This document shows, piece after piece, positions 51,972 to 62,825 of a stretch of 64,000 bases of DNA. The position numbers were made by a program, and so were the translations under genes. The notes under the pieces are model-generated. The model searched no databases. It had not been told where the DNA came from and saw only the letters and a list, made by a program, of their open reading frames with translations. This DNA is from Trichobilharzia szidati (Eukaryota > Platyhelminthes > Trematoda > Strigeidida > Schistosomatidae): NCBI GenBank assembly GCA_944472155.2, contig OX235273.1, positions 9,893,204 through 9,957,203 of the forward strand, in the 5' to 3' direction. How positions within the stretch are numbered: position 1 is the stretch's first letter; each line of letters starts with the position of its first letter.

Positions 51972-51993
51972 ACACACAGTGTCAATAAGTATC

Positions 51994-52487
51994 CCTTCGA
52001 ATTCTTAAAATAAGTACGAGCTACAATAATAAAGCAGTCACAATGAAAATAGTGATAATAATAATAATGTTATTAGTGAAATGAAACATCTGTTAATTCT
52101 GTTATTGTTGTCATTGTTATTATTAATGACTCTGATAGGATGGTAATTCCTTTTAGAAAAGAAAAACACAACAAAAACAAACAAATAATATTTTTATTTC
52201 CCTTGTGAATTGAAGCTGTATCTTCCCCTCCCACCCCTGTCTTTCACCCTTCACCTCCCCCGCCTTCTTTCTGTGTTTGTCTCTGTCACTTTCTCGCCAT
52301 CATCATCATCGTCATCTGTCTATAACGTAATTACTACCGGAAGTCATTACACAATTGAATTATCGATTAGAATATAATCAATACATGGTTATTTATAGAT
52401 CTAACATGTTCTAATATCCATGAAAATGATATCATTGATTTCCCGCCATAAAATGTTAGAATGCTATTCAGGAAGGATATATTATCA
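51994..52487. other. AT-rich spacer
   Basis: No gene. Pyrimidine-rich at 52200-52300 and (CAT)n-like at 52300-52315. Confidence 0.4.
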
Positions 52488-53055
52488 TTATTGTTCCCTT
52501 GGGTTCCTAGTGGAACATAGGACTTCAACTGCATGTCTCCAATTGCTTCTGTCTTCTGCTGTACTTTTCACTTGCATCCATGTTAGTCCATACTGTTTCA
52601 ACTCCTCTTCACACGATCTCCTCCATGTCACCCTTGCACTGACGTCCCATTCGCCGCTTCCCTCTCGGGTTCCACTCGAGCTATGGCCTGACACGCAATG
52701 TCACCCAGCGGTCTCCTCAGCGAGTGTTCAATCCATCTCCACTTCATTCTCCTGCATATTTGTTGGGTGATTGGTTCTTGTTTTGTTTCTTCCCATAGTT
52801 TCTTGTTTGTGATTCTTTCCGGCGGCCATCTGATCTTCAGTATGCAGCGAAGACAGTTGTTGTTGATAAAGGTCTGCAACAGGCTGTTGGAAATATTCTT
52901 TGTGACCCGTCAAGTTTCTGATCCATCCGTATTGAAGAACTGACTGACTTGACGTTTGTATTGAAAATCCGAATTTTGTTGTTGAGTGATGCTGAGTGAC
53001 GAAGATTTCCAGATTGGTTTCAGGTTGATGAAAGTGTTTCTCGCCTTCCCGAAAC
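52488..53055 (-). mobile_element. RTE-B LINE, 5'-truncated
   Basis: Minus strand: ARNTFINLKPIWKSSS (53000-53050), LRCILKIRWP, ERITNKKLWEETKQ, MKWRWIEHSLRRPLGD, VTWRRSCEEELKQYGLTWMQV (52580-52640), NWRHAVEVLCSTRNPREQ (52488-52550). Stops and frameshifts between blocks. Very similar to the copy at 19668-20595. Confidence 0.87.
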
Positions 53056-53144
53056 AACGTATTATTGGGAGCCATTGTGAAGGGGTGATACTCATGTAAC
53101 CCTGTATAGCTGTTTGGATACCTTCAAGGGTTAATTTGTAAGGA

Positions 53145-53545
53145 TTTGATTGGTTTTCCGCATTTGACCATGGATTAGTATCAATTAGAGAAACATTGAA
53201 AACCAGCCAGGGAGTACTGGACGCCTGTTTCCTCGGTCCTAGTTTGGGAATCATCGGCAGTATACTTCTACAGCATGGGTTCGAACCCAGGACCTTCCAG
53301 TTATAAGGTAGGCTTGTATACCATTCAGCCACTGGGACCCGACTCCTCAATGGCCATCCAGTCTATGATTACTAACTTCTACCAATTCGTGGTTTTTAGC
53401 GCGGTAGGTCCTGGGTTCAGTGGGTGCGCACTGCCGATGATTCCCAAACTATTGGGATGAAACAGCCGTCTTTCCAGTACTCCCTGGCTGGTTTCCTATG
53501 GTCCTCTAAATGACACCAATCCGTGGTCTTCGTGAACTAAAATCA
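53145..53545. repeat. SINE-H palindromic insertion
   Basis: Minus-strand unit (tail, decayed hammerhead, head with B box GGGTTCGAACCC at 53278-53289, body) then plus-strand hammerhead and tail from about 53400 (CCGATGATTCCCAAAC, GAAA, GTC, CAGTACTCCC). Confidence 0.8.
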
Positions 53546-53549
53546 GCTT

Positions 53550-53744
53550 GAGAGAGAGAGACAGAGATCACTGAATATCAGTGTGAGTACCGGATAGCTG
53601 TTTCATCCTTGTCTTTCAGGAATCTTCATTAGTGTACACCTTCATGAACTGACCGGAATCTTCATGCTACAAGAGTAAGCCTGTTAACCATATAGACACA
53701 TAAGGTGGGATTCAATGATCTGTGAATTCTAACCTTGCCATCTT
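53550..53744 (-). repeat. SINE-H copy, old
   Basis: Decayed minus-strand unit: hammerhead-like relic 53575-53632, head remnant with GGTTAACAGGCTTACTC and body blocks. Confidence 0.55.
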
Positions 53745-54118
53745 GTAATATTATAGCCCTACTCTCAGCTAGGATTGTGGTGAGGGCTGGTTGCTAGCCG
53801 AAATTGGTAGGTAGTCATTTACGTCAATGTGTACGTCCCCAATATTGGTCATAAGAAAAATAAGAACAAAGACTGACTCAACAACCAATCACAGCAGACT
53901 TTGCTTGGGCGGATACAATTTGCAGATAGATAATCTGAACTTGAATAAACGGCCACAGAGAGATGAAAGATTAAGGTTCATCGAGAAACAACCAATCAGA
54001 AGACTGTGTATGATTGCTTACAATAATCTATAATAATTTACATGCAAATATATAAATATGTGTTGATTTCCTTAATAAACGATCTGTTGCCTGGCCCTTG
54101 TCCTCTGTTGTTACAGGA
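53745..54118 (+). repeat. Repeat X, uninterrupted copy
   Basis: Opposite orientation to 9068-9715. It shows the empty site for the SINE-H at 9139-9445. The 68-codon frame inside is not supported as a gene. Confidence 0.75.
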
Positions 54119-54289
54119 TGTCTTCAGGAAGCATCCACTTCATCTTCATATTTGGTCGACCCCATTGTTGATGATTACTCACTACAGCTTAAGGACATCC
54201 ATCCAGTCAGTGACCATCAGTAAGCTGGAGATTGTATATTTAGACTATGGGATTTATAATATTATTATTAATTTATATGATTGTTTGCC
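54119..54289. other. Short unassigned spacer
   Basis: No feature recognised. Confidence 0.35.
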
Positions 54290-54446
54290 TGAGTCTGTGG
54301 TTCAGTGGTAGAACGCTCGCCAACCACGCATACGGGCTGGGATTCGAATCCCGGTCAACTCATTCCTAAACCTCGCTAAGCCAGTAGTGAGTAAGTTTTG
54401 TAAAGACAGAAGGTTAGGCATGAGGCTAGCAAATCCATCGCGTAAA
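54290..54446 (+). repeat. SINE-T copy
   Basis: A-box-like TGGTTCAGTGGTAGAACGC (54298-54316) and B box GGGATTCGAATCCC (54340-54353), body CCTCGCTAAGCCAGTAG, then a short A-rich end that runs into the PLE frame. Confidence 0.82.
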
Positions 54447-55256
54447 AATAAAAAAATAACAAGACGAGAACGGGATGGAACACTGAAAACGTATATCCAC
54501 AGAAAGTCGACGTGGAACGGACAGCTTACTAACTTTCACAGTTGGGTACCTCTGCACACCAAACGAAACCTGATCCGTTTACTCAGCTACAGAGTCCGCA
54601 GAATTTGCACCCCGAACACAATAGAAGATGAACTGGACAATCTCAAGAGAATCCTCGTCGAGAATTGTTATCCAGAACGATTTATTGCAAAATCTATGAA
54701 TCCTAGACCACAAAAGCCGCCCATGCTTAGCGTCCCGAAAAAACTACTCTACATGAACCTTCAATTCAATGGAGATATATCTGCGGAAACACTAAAAAAT
54801 CGACTGTCGCGCTCACTTAAGAAGACCTTCTTCACAGCTGAACTACGACTAACCTTCTCCACAAAACCTATGATTCATGTGAACGTGAAGGATAAGCTAC
54901 CACTGCTGGCCTCATCAATGTGTATTTATCAATTCACCTGCTCGTGTGGAGCCAGGTATGTTGGCCGTACCCAGCGTTCGCTTTCCAAACGTATCACCGA
55001 ACACTTACCAACATGGTTTTACAAAGGAGAAAAACGATGCCCCCTCAGCTCCATCTTAGAACATCTGATAGAATCCGGACACCAAGCTACACCGCAAACA
55101 AACTTCAAAGTCGTCTACAGAGTAAGAAGTAGTCTTCCTAAAGGTGTACGAATCAGACTTCTTCAAACTGCAGAAGCAATGGCGATTCACTTGCTAAGTC
55201 CTGAACTCTGCATACAGAAGAAGTTCGTTCAATCACTACACTTGCAATGGACGTAA
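54447..55256 (+). CDS. Penelope-like element C-terminal fragment (RT thumb and GIY-YIG)
   Basis: An uninterrupted frame opens at 54387 inside the SINE-T. The PLE part starts near residue 21. Residues 37-100 match the end of the PLE reverse transcriptase region (STWNGQLTNFHSW, NLIRLLSYRVRRICTPNTIE, ENCYPERFI). Residues 113-170 are the linker (SVPKKLLYMNLQFNGDI). Residues 180-290 are GIY-YIG: YQFTCSCGARYVGRTQRSLS, ITEH, and a helix with Glu 263 in TAEAMAI, a plausible catalytic acid. The RT catalytic core is missing (5' truncation). No frameshift over 270 codons suggests a recent insertion or constraint before truncation. It cannot transpose alone. Confidence 0.85.
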   Translation, partial: NKKITRRERDGTLKTYIHRKSTWNGQLTNFHSWVPLHTKRNLIRLLSYRVRRICTPNTIEDELDNLKRILVENCYPERFIAKSMNPRPQKPPMLSVPKKLLYMNLQFNGDISAETLKNRLSRSLKKTFFTAELRLTFSTKPMIHVNVKDKLPLLASSMCIYQFTCSCGARYVGRTQRSLSKRITEHLPTWFYKGEKRCPLSSILEHLIESGHQATPQTNFKVVYRVRSSLPKGVRIRLLQTAEAMAIHLLSPELCIQKKFVQSLHLQWT

Positions 55257-55640
55257 TCTATCTTATTACCCGACAAGTAAATTCTACCTAATCTTTTTTT
55301 TCTGTCTCTTCATTAGTATTATTTTGTCTTCTCAATTGTAATATTTTACATTTTCAACTTTCTTGTTCTCTACCCCCACCCGATTTAATTTCTACACCTC
55401 ACTACCACTGTTACTGACTTGAACAATGCTCAATTTCTAATCATTTATGTTACGTCATCCAACTTATTTGCTCAATTTCAGTTCTAATTTAAATGGCATT
55501 ATTCTCTACCCCACCTCTACTTATCCTCTACATGTTATTACCTCTGTTGTTACCCTGATCTAAGTTGAAACATTTTAGTCAATTATATTACGTTATCTAA
55601 CTTACTAACTCAGTCTCACTTTAGTTGCTGTCTAGTTAAC
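55257..55640 (+). other. PLE 3' untranslated region
   Basis: Pyrimidine- and AT-rich sequence directly after the frame with no further coding signal. No hammerhead core recognised, though TTACTAACTCAGTCTC-like blocks repeat twice (55465-55480, 55600-55615). Confidence 0.5.
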
Positions 55641-56085
55641 TTTGTTTCTATAATAGATCATTCTTGTATTAACTAATCAATTATCTAAACTTGACAAACC
55701 TCATGTACACACACACACACAAATAATTATATATAAATGCAATTGTACAGCTATGTGAATGAATTCGCCGGCCAAAAGAGTCTCTTCGCTGAACGTCGTC
55801 TCTTTTCATATGATTCAATGTGGATTCTCAAACAAAAATAAAACAACCGCTCCTGAAATTTCAGATCTCTAGCTTGAAGCCCAATGTTCCCAGTGAGAAC
55901 TTTAAGGAATAAGATAATAAAAATAGTAATATTTGTTCCCCTGGGTCGGTGAGTGTTTTTATCCAAAAAAAAAACAGTCAAAGAACATTATCCCACTGAG
56001 CTACAAAAAGGTAACTAACAGTAGATGAATAAGAAGTGCTTTAATTGAACATATATAATTGAACACTGGTCATTCAATAATGTGT
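55641..56085. other. Spacer with SINE-T tail scrap
   Basis: (CA)n at 55708-55722. The segment 55850-55920 matches the SINE-T 3' end (CTAGCTTGAAGCCCAATGTTC). Otherwise unassigned. Confidence 0.5.
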
Positions 56086-56087
56086 AA

Positions 56088-56330
56088 GGAGAATTCATTC
56101 AAAGTCATCTACAAAGTCACAAGAAGCCTCTTGTTGAAAACGGTAACCTTCCGTAAACACTTTGCATTGACGAGGAGGCCTTAACAATTTGGATGGAAAC
56201 CTCTGATTTGTGTACACAGAAGAAACTTCTCCACTCTATCCTTTGACCTAGGGTATAATTCCCTGTTCTACTACTACTTAGTTACCAATAGGATTTGTGA
56301 ATTTTTTTCTTAACCATCTCTTTATTTACT
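56088..56330 (+). pseudogene. PLE-1 scrap
   Basis: The plus strand reads FKVIYKVTRSLLLKTVTF and LICVHRRNFSTLSF, matching FKVVYRVRSSLPKGVRI and LCIQKKFVQSLHL of the frame above. Decayed. Confidence 0.65.
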
Positions 56331-56444
56331 CTTTCTACCTATTAATGAAATTTACTTTGGACACTCGTCTTCATGCTCTTTCATTAAACAACCATGGTTA
56401 GAGCTTACTAATCTTCACCCTCCCTCCAAGCTTTGATTTGATTA

Positions 56445-57800
56445 GTTGTCACAACTTTTTGAAATATTTCGATTTTTTAAGTTTGGCCACGGATTCGTAT
56501 CAGTTAGAGAACCATTGAAAAGCAGACAGGGAGTACTGGACAGTTGTTTCGTCAGCCTGGTTTGGGAATCATCGGCATAGGGGTTTGAACCTAGGACCTC
56601 CCGGTTACAAGGCAAGCTCGTTGACGACCATTCAGCCACCACTGGGACCCGATTCAGTCCATGAATTATAACTTTTACCAATTCGTGGGCAACGAGAAGA
56701 TAGGGATATCCTGGACCAACGTGAAGAACCTAGAAGATCTGGATTTCGCGCGTAGATGATTTATGTTTGATGTCACACAAGATCGAAGACTTACAAGCGA
56801 AAACCGACAAACTGGTCGAAGAAGCAGCCAGAGAAGACAGGACTGCAGGTGAACATAGCCAAGACGGAGGTTATGAAAATAACCAACCAACCAACAACAA
56901 CAACAACAGCAACATCCAGCGCTAATCACCATCAACGGGAGGGATTTGAAAGAGCTCACTTCATTCACTTATCTAGGGAGGGAGCATTGTCTCAACTACA
57001 GGAGGAACGGACGAGGATGTCAAATCGAGAATCGGGAAGGCGAGAAACACATTCATCAACCTGAAACCAATCTGGAAATCTTCGTCACTCCTCACCATCA
57101 ACAACAAAATGATTCGGATTTCCAATACAAACGTCAAGTCAGTCAGTTCTTCTATACGGATCAGAAACTTGGCCAGTGTGTCACAAAGAATATTTCCAAC
57201 AGCCTGTTGAAGACCTTTATCAACAACTGTCTTCCCTCTATACTGAAGATCAGATGGCTGGAAAGAATCACCAACAAGAAACTATGGGAACAAACAAACA
57301 AAACAAGAACCAATCGCTCAACAAATATTTAGGAGGAAGTGGAGATGGATTGGACACTTGCTGAGGAGGCCGCCAAGTGACATCGCGCGTCAGGCCAACG
57401 CTCCAGTGAAACCCGAAAGGGAAGCGGCGAGTAGTGGGACGTCCAATGGTGACATGGAGGAGATCGTGTGAAGAAGAGTTGAAAGAGTATGGACTAACAT
57501 GGATGCAAGTGAAAAGTACAGCAGAAGACAGAAGCAAGTGGAGACGTGTAGTTGAAGCCCTATGTTCCACTAGGAACCCAAGGGAACAATAATAATAATA
57601 CCGACCAATGTCATCGTTGGGACGTTCATCCTCACTTACACATGACTGTATGGAGGTCACTGGTCACGAACCCCGGCGGTGGGTGTGTCCTGCCAAGGAT
57701 TCCCAAACTAGGACTGAGAGAACAGCTGTCTAGTAGTCCCTGGCTGGTTTTCAATGCTTCTCTAACTGATATCAATCCATGGTCAAACTCGTATAAATGC
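56445..57800. repeat. SINE-H palindrome split by RTE-B
   Basis: SINE-H at 56445-56692 (minus: tail, hammerhead-like relic, head, body) and 57600-57800 (body continuation, then plus-strand hammerhead relic and tail). The body is continuous across the RTE-B. Both outer ends are tails. Confidence 0.8.
56693..57599 (+). mobile_element. RTE-B LINE nested in SINE-H
   Basis: Starts upstream of the catalytic motif (DLDFARR: FADD damaged near 56745-56757), continues with MNIAKTEVMKITNQPTTTTTATS (56849 on, CAA repeats), ITINGRDLKELTSFTYLG, LKTFINNCLPSILKIRW, ERITNKKLWEQTNKT, VTWRRSCEEELKEYGLTWMQV and WRRVVEALCSTRNPREQ, stop in an (AAT)n tail at 57588-57600. A few frameshifts. Among the best preserved copies. 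TSD unclear. Confidence 0.88.
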
Positions 57801-58430
57801 AAATAAATAATTAAGGATCTTCGAAACTATTTCTTCGGATAAAAATCACTTTAAATTCTTGAATTAAATTTAAAAATAAGAAAAACCAAATTGAAATGAG
57901 AAAAGACGAAGGAAATCCATTCAAAACATTGAAACAAACAAGCACGCACAAACACACCGAGAAAGATTAAATGTGAAATGGCCAATGTACAATAGACACA
58001 TTAAAATTTGGGCCGATAGATGGACAATGCAGGGGCAGGGGAGGGTTGACACCAGAGACAGAGGCAGAATGCAATGGATCTATTCTAGAATAAAGTTGTC
58101 TTGTATATCCATATCCCTAATTCTGAATTATTATTTTTCGATTATTTTTTTTTCAAAATGCATCTTATCGTTGTTTCAAATTTCAATTATTTATGTTCTG
58201 TCTGATTCTGTTCCCCTTTTCTCTCGCACCCCTCTACACACACATACACACGTGCACACAATTAATTGCAAAATATTCCTTTAAAAGAGCCCAACAGGAA
58301 ATGTAACGCAATCCAACTTTGTCTTACCTATTGGTTGTGTGTTTGTGTGGCAGTGAACGTTCGCAGGAGCTATTTTTAAACACGTCTGTTTGCATTTTCT
58401 AAAATATTAGATATCGTTTTCTCCAGGTTC
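57801..58430. other. AT-rich spacer
   Basis: No gene supported. CA-rich tract near 58235-58260. Confidence 0.4.
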
Positions 58431-58431
58431 G

Positions 58432-58615
58432 ATCACGGATCAATTATTTCATTTCGAAAACTGGTTTGGGAGTTCCTGGACAATCAGTTGTTTCATTCTG
58501 GTTTGAAGGGTCTCATCAACAGTAAGCACCTATGACCTCATCCCCTCAATAATTGGAACCACGACCTTCAGTTTACGGGATTAAGTGACATGTGACAGCA
58601 TCCAATGGTCCAGAT
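58432..58615 (-). repeat. SINE-H copy, old
   Basis: Minus-strand tail (GATCACGGATC), hammerhead-like relic at 58470-58525 with the first box damaged, and a decayed head. Confidence 0.55.
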
Positions 58616-58617
58616 TA

Positions 58618-58790
58618 CCAGTGAGAAGGTATTTCACTTCAACACTGGGTAGGGCGTGTTCAAATCTCAGAAGGGATATGAGTTCCTTGAAGATTGTAGA
58701 TACGTCGTCCTGACTGTTGAATAACAAAATGCATGAAGTGTAGGTTCAAGTAGTCAAGGCTTCCTCTCCATTGCCTCCTACTACCTAATC
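58618..58790 (+). repeat. SINE-D copy, old
   Basis: Head block GTTCAAATCTCAGAAGG (58650-58666) and body GAGTTCCTTGAAG, then a hammerhead region too decayed to score and the tail AAGGCTTCC. Confidence 0.6.
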
Positions 58791-58811
58791 ATTTAATTTA
58801 CTTCTTCATAG

Positions 58812-59815
58812 ACGTATTTATTATTATTGTCCACTTGGGTTCCAAGTGAAACATGGGTCTTCAACAGCGCGTCTCCGCTTTGTTCTATTTTCAGGTGACT
58901 GTTTAGCCAGGTCCACAAGTGCCCATAGTTTCTCATGTCCTTCTCGTTCAACGATCTCCTCGCTCGGACCCCTAACTGGAATTTTCCCATTCGTGTTTCA
59001 CTCGAGCTATGATGTGACGCGCGGCGTAACCCAACGGTTTCCTCAGAAAAAGACGAATCCATCGTCATTTTCATCTATATATTTACTGAGCAATCGGCTC
59101 TTCGTTGGTTTGCTCCCAGCCAGAGTTTCTTGTTGCTAATTCTTTCTGACCATCTGATCTTCAATATGGAGCCAGCCAGCAAAGGTGGCAGCTGTTGATA
59201 AAAGTCTTCAGCGGGCCTGTTGGAAATGCACTTTATGACGCGCACTGCTATTTTCTTAACATTTGTGTTGAAAATTCGAATCTTGCTGATTATACCGACT
59301 GAACGCAGAGGATTCGCAAACTGATTTCAGGGTGTTCAAGGTGTTTGTTGCCTTTCCGATTCTGGTTTTGACATCATCATCCGTGCTGTCGCCTGTAGTT
59401 GAAACAGAGCTGCCTAGATAAGTGAGGGAAGTAACCTTTTTGAAATTTTTTCCTGTTTACAGCGATTGGCACAGGTTCATCACCTCCATCTTTTCTATGT
59501 TCATCACTTTATGTCATGCCTTCGCTACCTAACTATTCTCCTGACTTGTTGGTTCTTACCTGTAAGTATTCTAGTTTGTGTGTGATATTATACATCTGTG
59601 AATTCCAGACCTTCTAGAGTCTTCCTATCAGTCCAGAGTATTACTGTCTTCTCGCTGCATACAATCTGACGAGAAATTCAGTCCAACACGATGAGGAATA
59701 TCATCTGCAATAATGGGAAGCCTTGTCATACTCTTGTTTTCACCTCAAAGTCTTTTCTAAGTCTTCCATTGAGGATCACCTGACATCTGACATTTTCACA
59801 TGGCTGTTGAAATGA
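58812..59815 (-). mobile_element. RTE-B LINE, 5'-truncated
   Basis: Minus strand from the VIL-NGRLRK and GLPIIADDIPHRVGLN-like region (59660-59790, motif B area decayed) through the YLGSSVSTTG block (59400-59430), LKTLN, LLINSCHLCW, IRWSERISNKKLWL and WRRAVEDPCFTWNPSG-like end at 58820-58880, with an (AAT)n tail at 58818-58826. Many frameshifts. Confidence 0.8.
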
Positions 59816-59974
59816 ATTTCCAATTTTCACTCTACACCCTTCAAGGAGGTGAAACTTCACGACAGAGATCCTTTAGGAAACAGGACTATTTCTAGATCAC
59901 ATAAAGTATATGGTGTACTTGAAACCATATTACACGAACCAAGCAAACAAACGAAAATTTGTCAATTTTCAAGT

Positions 59975-60540
59975 ATTGATTTTTGTAGGGATTTTGTTTG
60001 ATTCGTTACAGGATTTCATCATGAGCTGACACATCGGTTAGAGGACCATTGGAAATCCTGTAACTAATCAATCAAATCCCTAAAAACCAATACTTGAATA
60101 TCAGTTAGATGTTCCCTAGCGACTGGCTCTATTCAGATAGGTAGTTACCTGGGCTTCTAGTTGGTAGTCGTGACCAGTAGGGTGCGGCAGGTCGACTTTG
60201 AGGATAAACACTCGCCGAAGACATTGGCTAGTGGTCACTCTATGCCGTGAATTAGCAGGAAATGGAATTCATGAAATGGCCATTGGATTGGAGTCCCAGT
60301 GGCTTAATGGTCTATAAGCCAGTTGGCCTTGTAGCCGGAAATTCCTGGGTTGGAACCCTGGCGATGAGTGCCTTCTGTGAAGAGTCCCAAACTAAGACGG
60401 AACATTTGACCGTCCAGTACTCCCCCGTTTTCTGGTGGTTCTCTAATCTGTGTCATCTCATGATGATATCCTCCAACCAGAAATGCATCACGCCAAATAC
60501 TGATGGTTTCCCGGTATTATCATTTGGATACTAGTCACGT
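59975..60540. repeat. SINE-H insertion
   Basis: A short minus-strand tail (59975-60060) then a plus-strand unit starting in tail sequence and running through body, head GAGTCCCAGTGGCTTAATGG (60291-60310), hammerhead-like relic at 60370-60425 (first box TGTGAAGA, GGAA for GAAA) and tail to 60480. Confidence 0.78.
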
Positions 60541-61009
60541 CAACTCTCGGTAGTGCTCACTAGCCAGCCAGCCAGCCGTATCGCAGTCATCAGTTGTGTA
60601 TCTGGTTTGACTAAACTTAGAGAATTGAACGAGTTTAAATCATCCAAATTCTGTCTAGAATATCTTAAGTTTACACGACATATGAATACATATTTTGTAC
60701 TTAGAAAAGCTTTACTTCTATACATTTCATCACATCTAACTATCCATTATCAAACTTTATTAACTTGTTCAGCCATCACTACACTACTAAAATGCATTTC
60801 AGTAGGCTACCACCATTATAACAAAACAGAACATGAATAAATTCTGGTACCAACATCTGAAGAGTACCTACAACAATTCAAATCAACAGTCCCGCATAGT
60901 TGTCACAAATTTATAAATACTAAACTAGACTGCCAATCTGTACTAACCAAGAAACACTATGAAGAGCGGAGAGTTGATTAATCATAAGGAGATTAGGCGC
61001 CAATGCTCA
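60541..61009. other. AT-rich spacer
   Basis: No gene supported. The two frames at 60540-60840 overlap on opposite strands and are of low complexity. Confidence 0.4.
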
Positions 61010-61170
61010 TATCACCTTGATATGATTATGAGTGGCAATAAATTGTGCTCGAAACGTCATCAGTAAATATTGCCGAATAACACTGTGAGACTTTATCAAA
61101 ATAAATTTTACCCATAATGGAATTACACTCTACAACAATGCACAAGTTTTATTCTTATATCAAGATGCTA
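61010..61170 (+). mobile_element. PLE-2 terminal fragment with hammerhead-like block
   Basis: Plus-strand PLE-2 3' end with the hammerhead-like motif (61017-61063), AAAATAAATTTTACCC block and the end ACAAGTTTTATTCTTATAT. No coding part attached. Confidence 0.8.
61017..61063 (+). ncRNA. Hammerhead-like motif, PLE-2 end (A3-U8 variant)
   Basis: TTGAT (61017-61021) pairs ATCAG (61059-61063) for stem I. Core ATGATTA (61022-61028), stem II GAG/CTC, GAAA (61051-61054), CGTC, cleavage after C. Positions 3 and 8 read A and T instead of C and G. Confidence 0.55.
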
Positions 61171-61225
61171 TGGAAACTAATCAATCAAGAACTTACTGAC
61201 CAATAAATATGCAGAAAAAGAAATG
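61171..61225 (+). mobile_element. RTE-B scrap
   Basis: About 50 bp matching the NKYAGENGDG coding region of RTE-B (CCAATAAATATGCAGAAAAAG). Confidence 0.45.
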
Positions 61226-61455
61226 AAGATGTTCAAGTATTGATTTTTGTGGGGATTTGATTGATTCGTTACAGGATCTCATCATCAGCTGAAATCGGTT
61301 AGAGGACCATTGAAAATCCTGTAACCAATTCATCGGATCCCTACAAACGAATACTTGAATATCAACGAGATGTTCACTAGCGACTGGCACTATTCACGTA
61401 GGTAGTTACCTGGGCTTCTAGTTGAAAGTTGTGACCAGTAGGGTACAGAAGGTCG
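61226..61455. repeat. SINE-H 5' part, truncated by PLE-2
   Basis: Minus-strand tail followed by plus-strand tail and body, closely matching 59975-60180. It stops at 61455 where PLE-2 sequence starts. Confidence 0.7.
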
Positions 61456-62155
61456 GGTGCGAGGTCGAAATAAAAATAGTGGTGAAACTAATAATGACAA
61501 CTTAAATAAGAAAAAATATAAGGCATCTGCAGTAGTTTTATCACATAAGAAGAGGACATCTGACCACCTACGTAGTAGAATTCCTAATAAAGCAGGAATT
61601 CGGATGTTGGCATTAAAGCGTACTAACTCAATCAGGTAGGACAAGCTCTGTAGGTTGAAGGACATGGCGGACCCAATTAGATAAAATAATATAATTTACA
61701 AAATACCTTTCAGTAACTATGAGTGTGATCAACTACGTAGGTCAGTGAGTCAGAGCAGTAGATTGGGGGCAGTCAGATTGTCAGAATATGAGAAATTCGT
61801 TAAGTGAAGAATGACTGCCCCCAAGAAGATAAGTAATTTAGAAAGGAGTTCAGCACTACATTGCACAGCATTCACTAACAGCTCACAGTTACACAATAGA
61901 TACGTACAATACGATGCAATGCCTCAGGACGCATACCAGAAATATGGAAAATATTACTACCAATCAAATAAACAGATGAGAAATGTTGGGATTATATAAA
62001 CGAAGTTGGAAAGTTGTGTGAGTAACTTAATATTGAGATTATGAGTAGTGATGAATTGTGCTCAAAACGTGGTCATCATCGACGTGGTAAATATTACTGT
62101 ACAACAAACGCTGTGAAAGATAATCAAAATAAATTTTATCCATAATGGAATCTAA
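61456..62155 (+). pseudogene. PLE-2 with GIY-YIG relic and 3' end
   Basis: Frame 61457-61639 reads RGRNKNSGETNNDNLNKKKY, VVLSHKKRTSDHLRSR, IPNKAGIRMLALKRTNS. Then KLCRLKDM, a decayed GIY-YIG (QSSRLGAVRL), ISNLERSSALHCTAFTNS and the 3' end (62030-62150) with a damaged hammerhead-like block. A few frameshifts. Without the microsatellite expansion, the Asn/Asp linker is short here. Confidence 0.8.
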
Positions 62156-62449
62156 CATTCATTCCACACACACACACACAGAAAGATACTCTGAAAGAGA
62201 ATAAAACGTAGTGACTCACTTTGATTGTAACTATCCTTTTCATGGTATTCCGGCGTTTTGTGTTGTTGTTGTTGAGGGTGTTGTGGATAATTATGTTGAT
62301 CAGAGTACTCTTTATTCCATGTATGATCAGTATTCGGATCGACTGTAGGTGGAGATACATTTACCTAAACAGAGAAGAAGCAGAAGAGGGAAATCTCATA
62401 AATTTAAGTTCTGAAATAAAAGATAACATAATCTATATTATAAAAGATG
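62156..62449. other. Spacer
   Basis: Short (CA)n at 62164-62178. Overlapping frames on both strands without family resemblance. Confidence 0.4.
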
Positions 62450-62825
62450 CTCTCCACTGACTACTGGTTACAAGACGGAGTTATATATATGGAGTTCTAG
62501 TGAGAAGTCGTGACCAGTGAGATTCATCCAGTCAAGTGTGTGAGGATGGATGTTCCACCGATGACATTGGCTGATGGTAGCGCTAAGTGCACCACGAATT
62601 GGTAGAAGCTAGAATTCATGGACTGGCCACTGAATAGGATTCCAGTGGCTGAATAATATACGAGCTTGTTTTGTAACGGTAGGTCCTGGGTTCTAACCCT
62701 AGCACTGTTTGCGTACTGCCGATGATTTCCAAACTAGGATGAAACAGCCGTCTGTCCAGTAATCCCTGTAGCTGGTTTTCAGTGGTTCTCTGACTGATAT
62801 CAACCCGTGATCGATTGGTCAAAAG
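62450..62825 (+). repeat. SINE-H unit
   Basis: Plus-strand unit: body with GTGACCAGTGAG block, head CAGTGGCTGAATAATATACG (62643-62662), B box GGGTTCTAACCC (62688-62699), hammerhead-like motif 62710-62765 (CCGATGA, GAAA, GTC, stem I GTACTG/CAGTAA) and tail to TGATCGATTGGTC. Confidence 0.82.

Noticed and set aside
60540..60840. Overlapping 61- and 95-codon frames as host exons
   Set aside because: Opposite-strand overlap, no family match, and no splice-site or promoter context that I can support.
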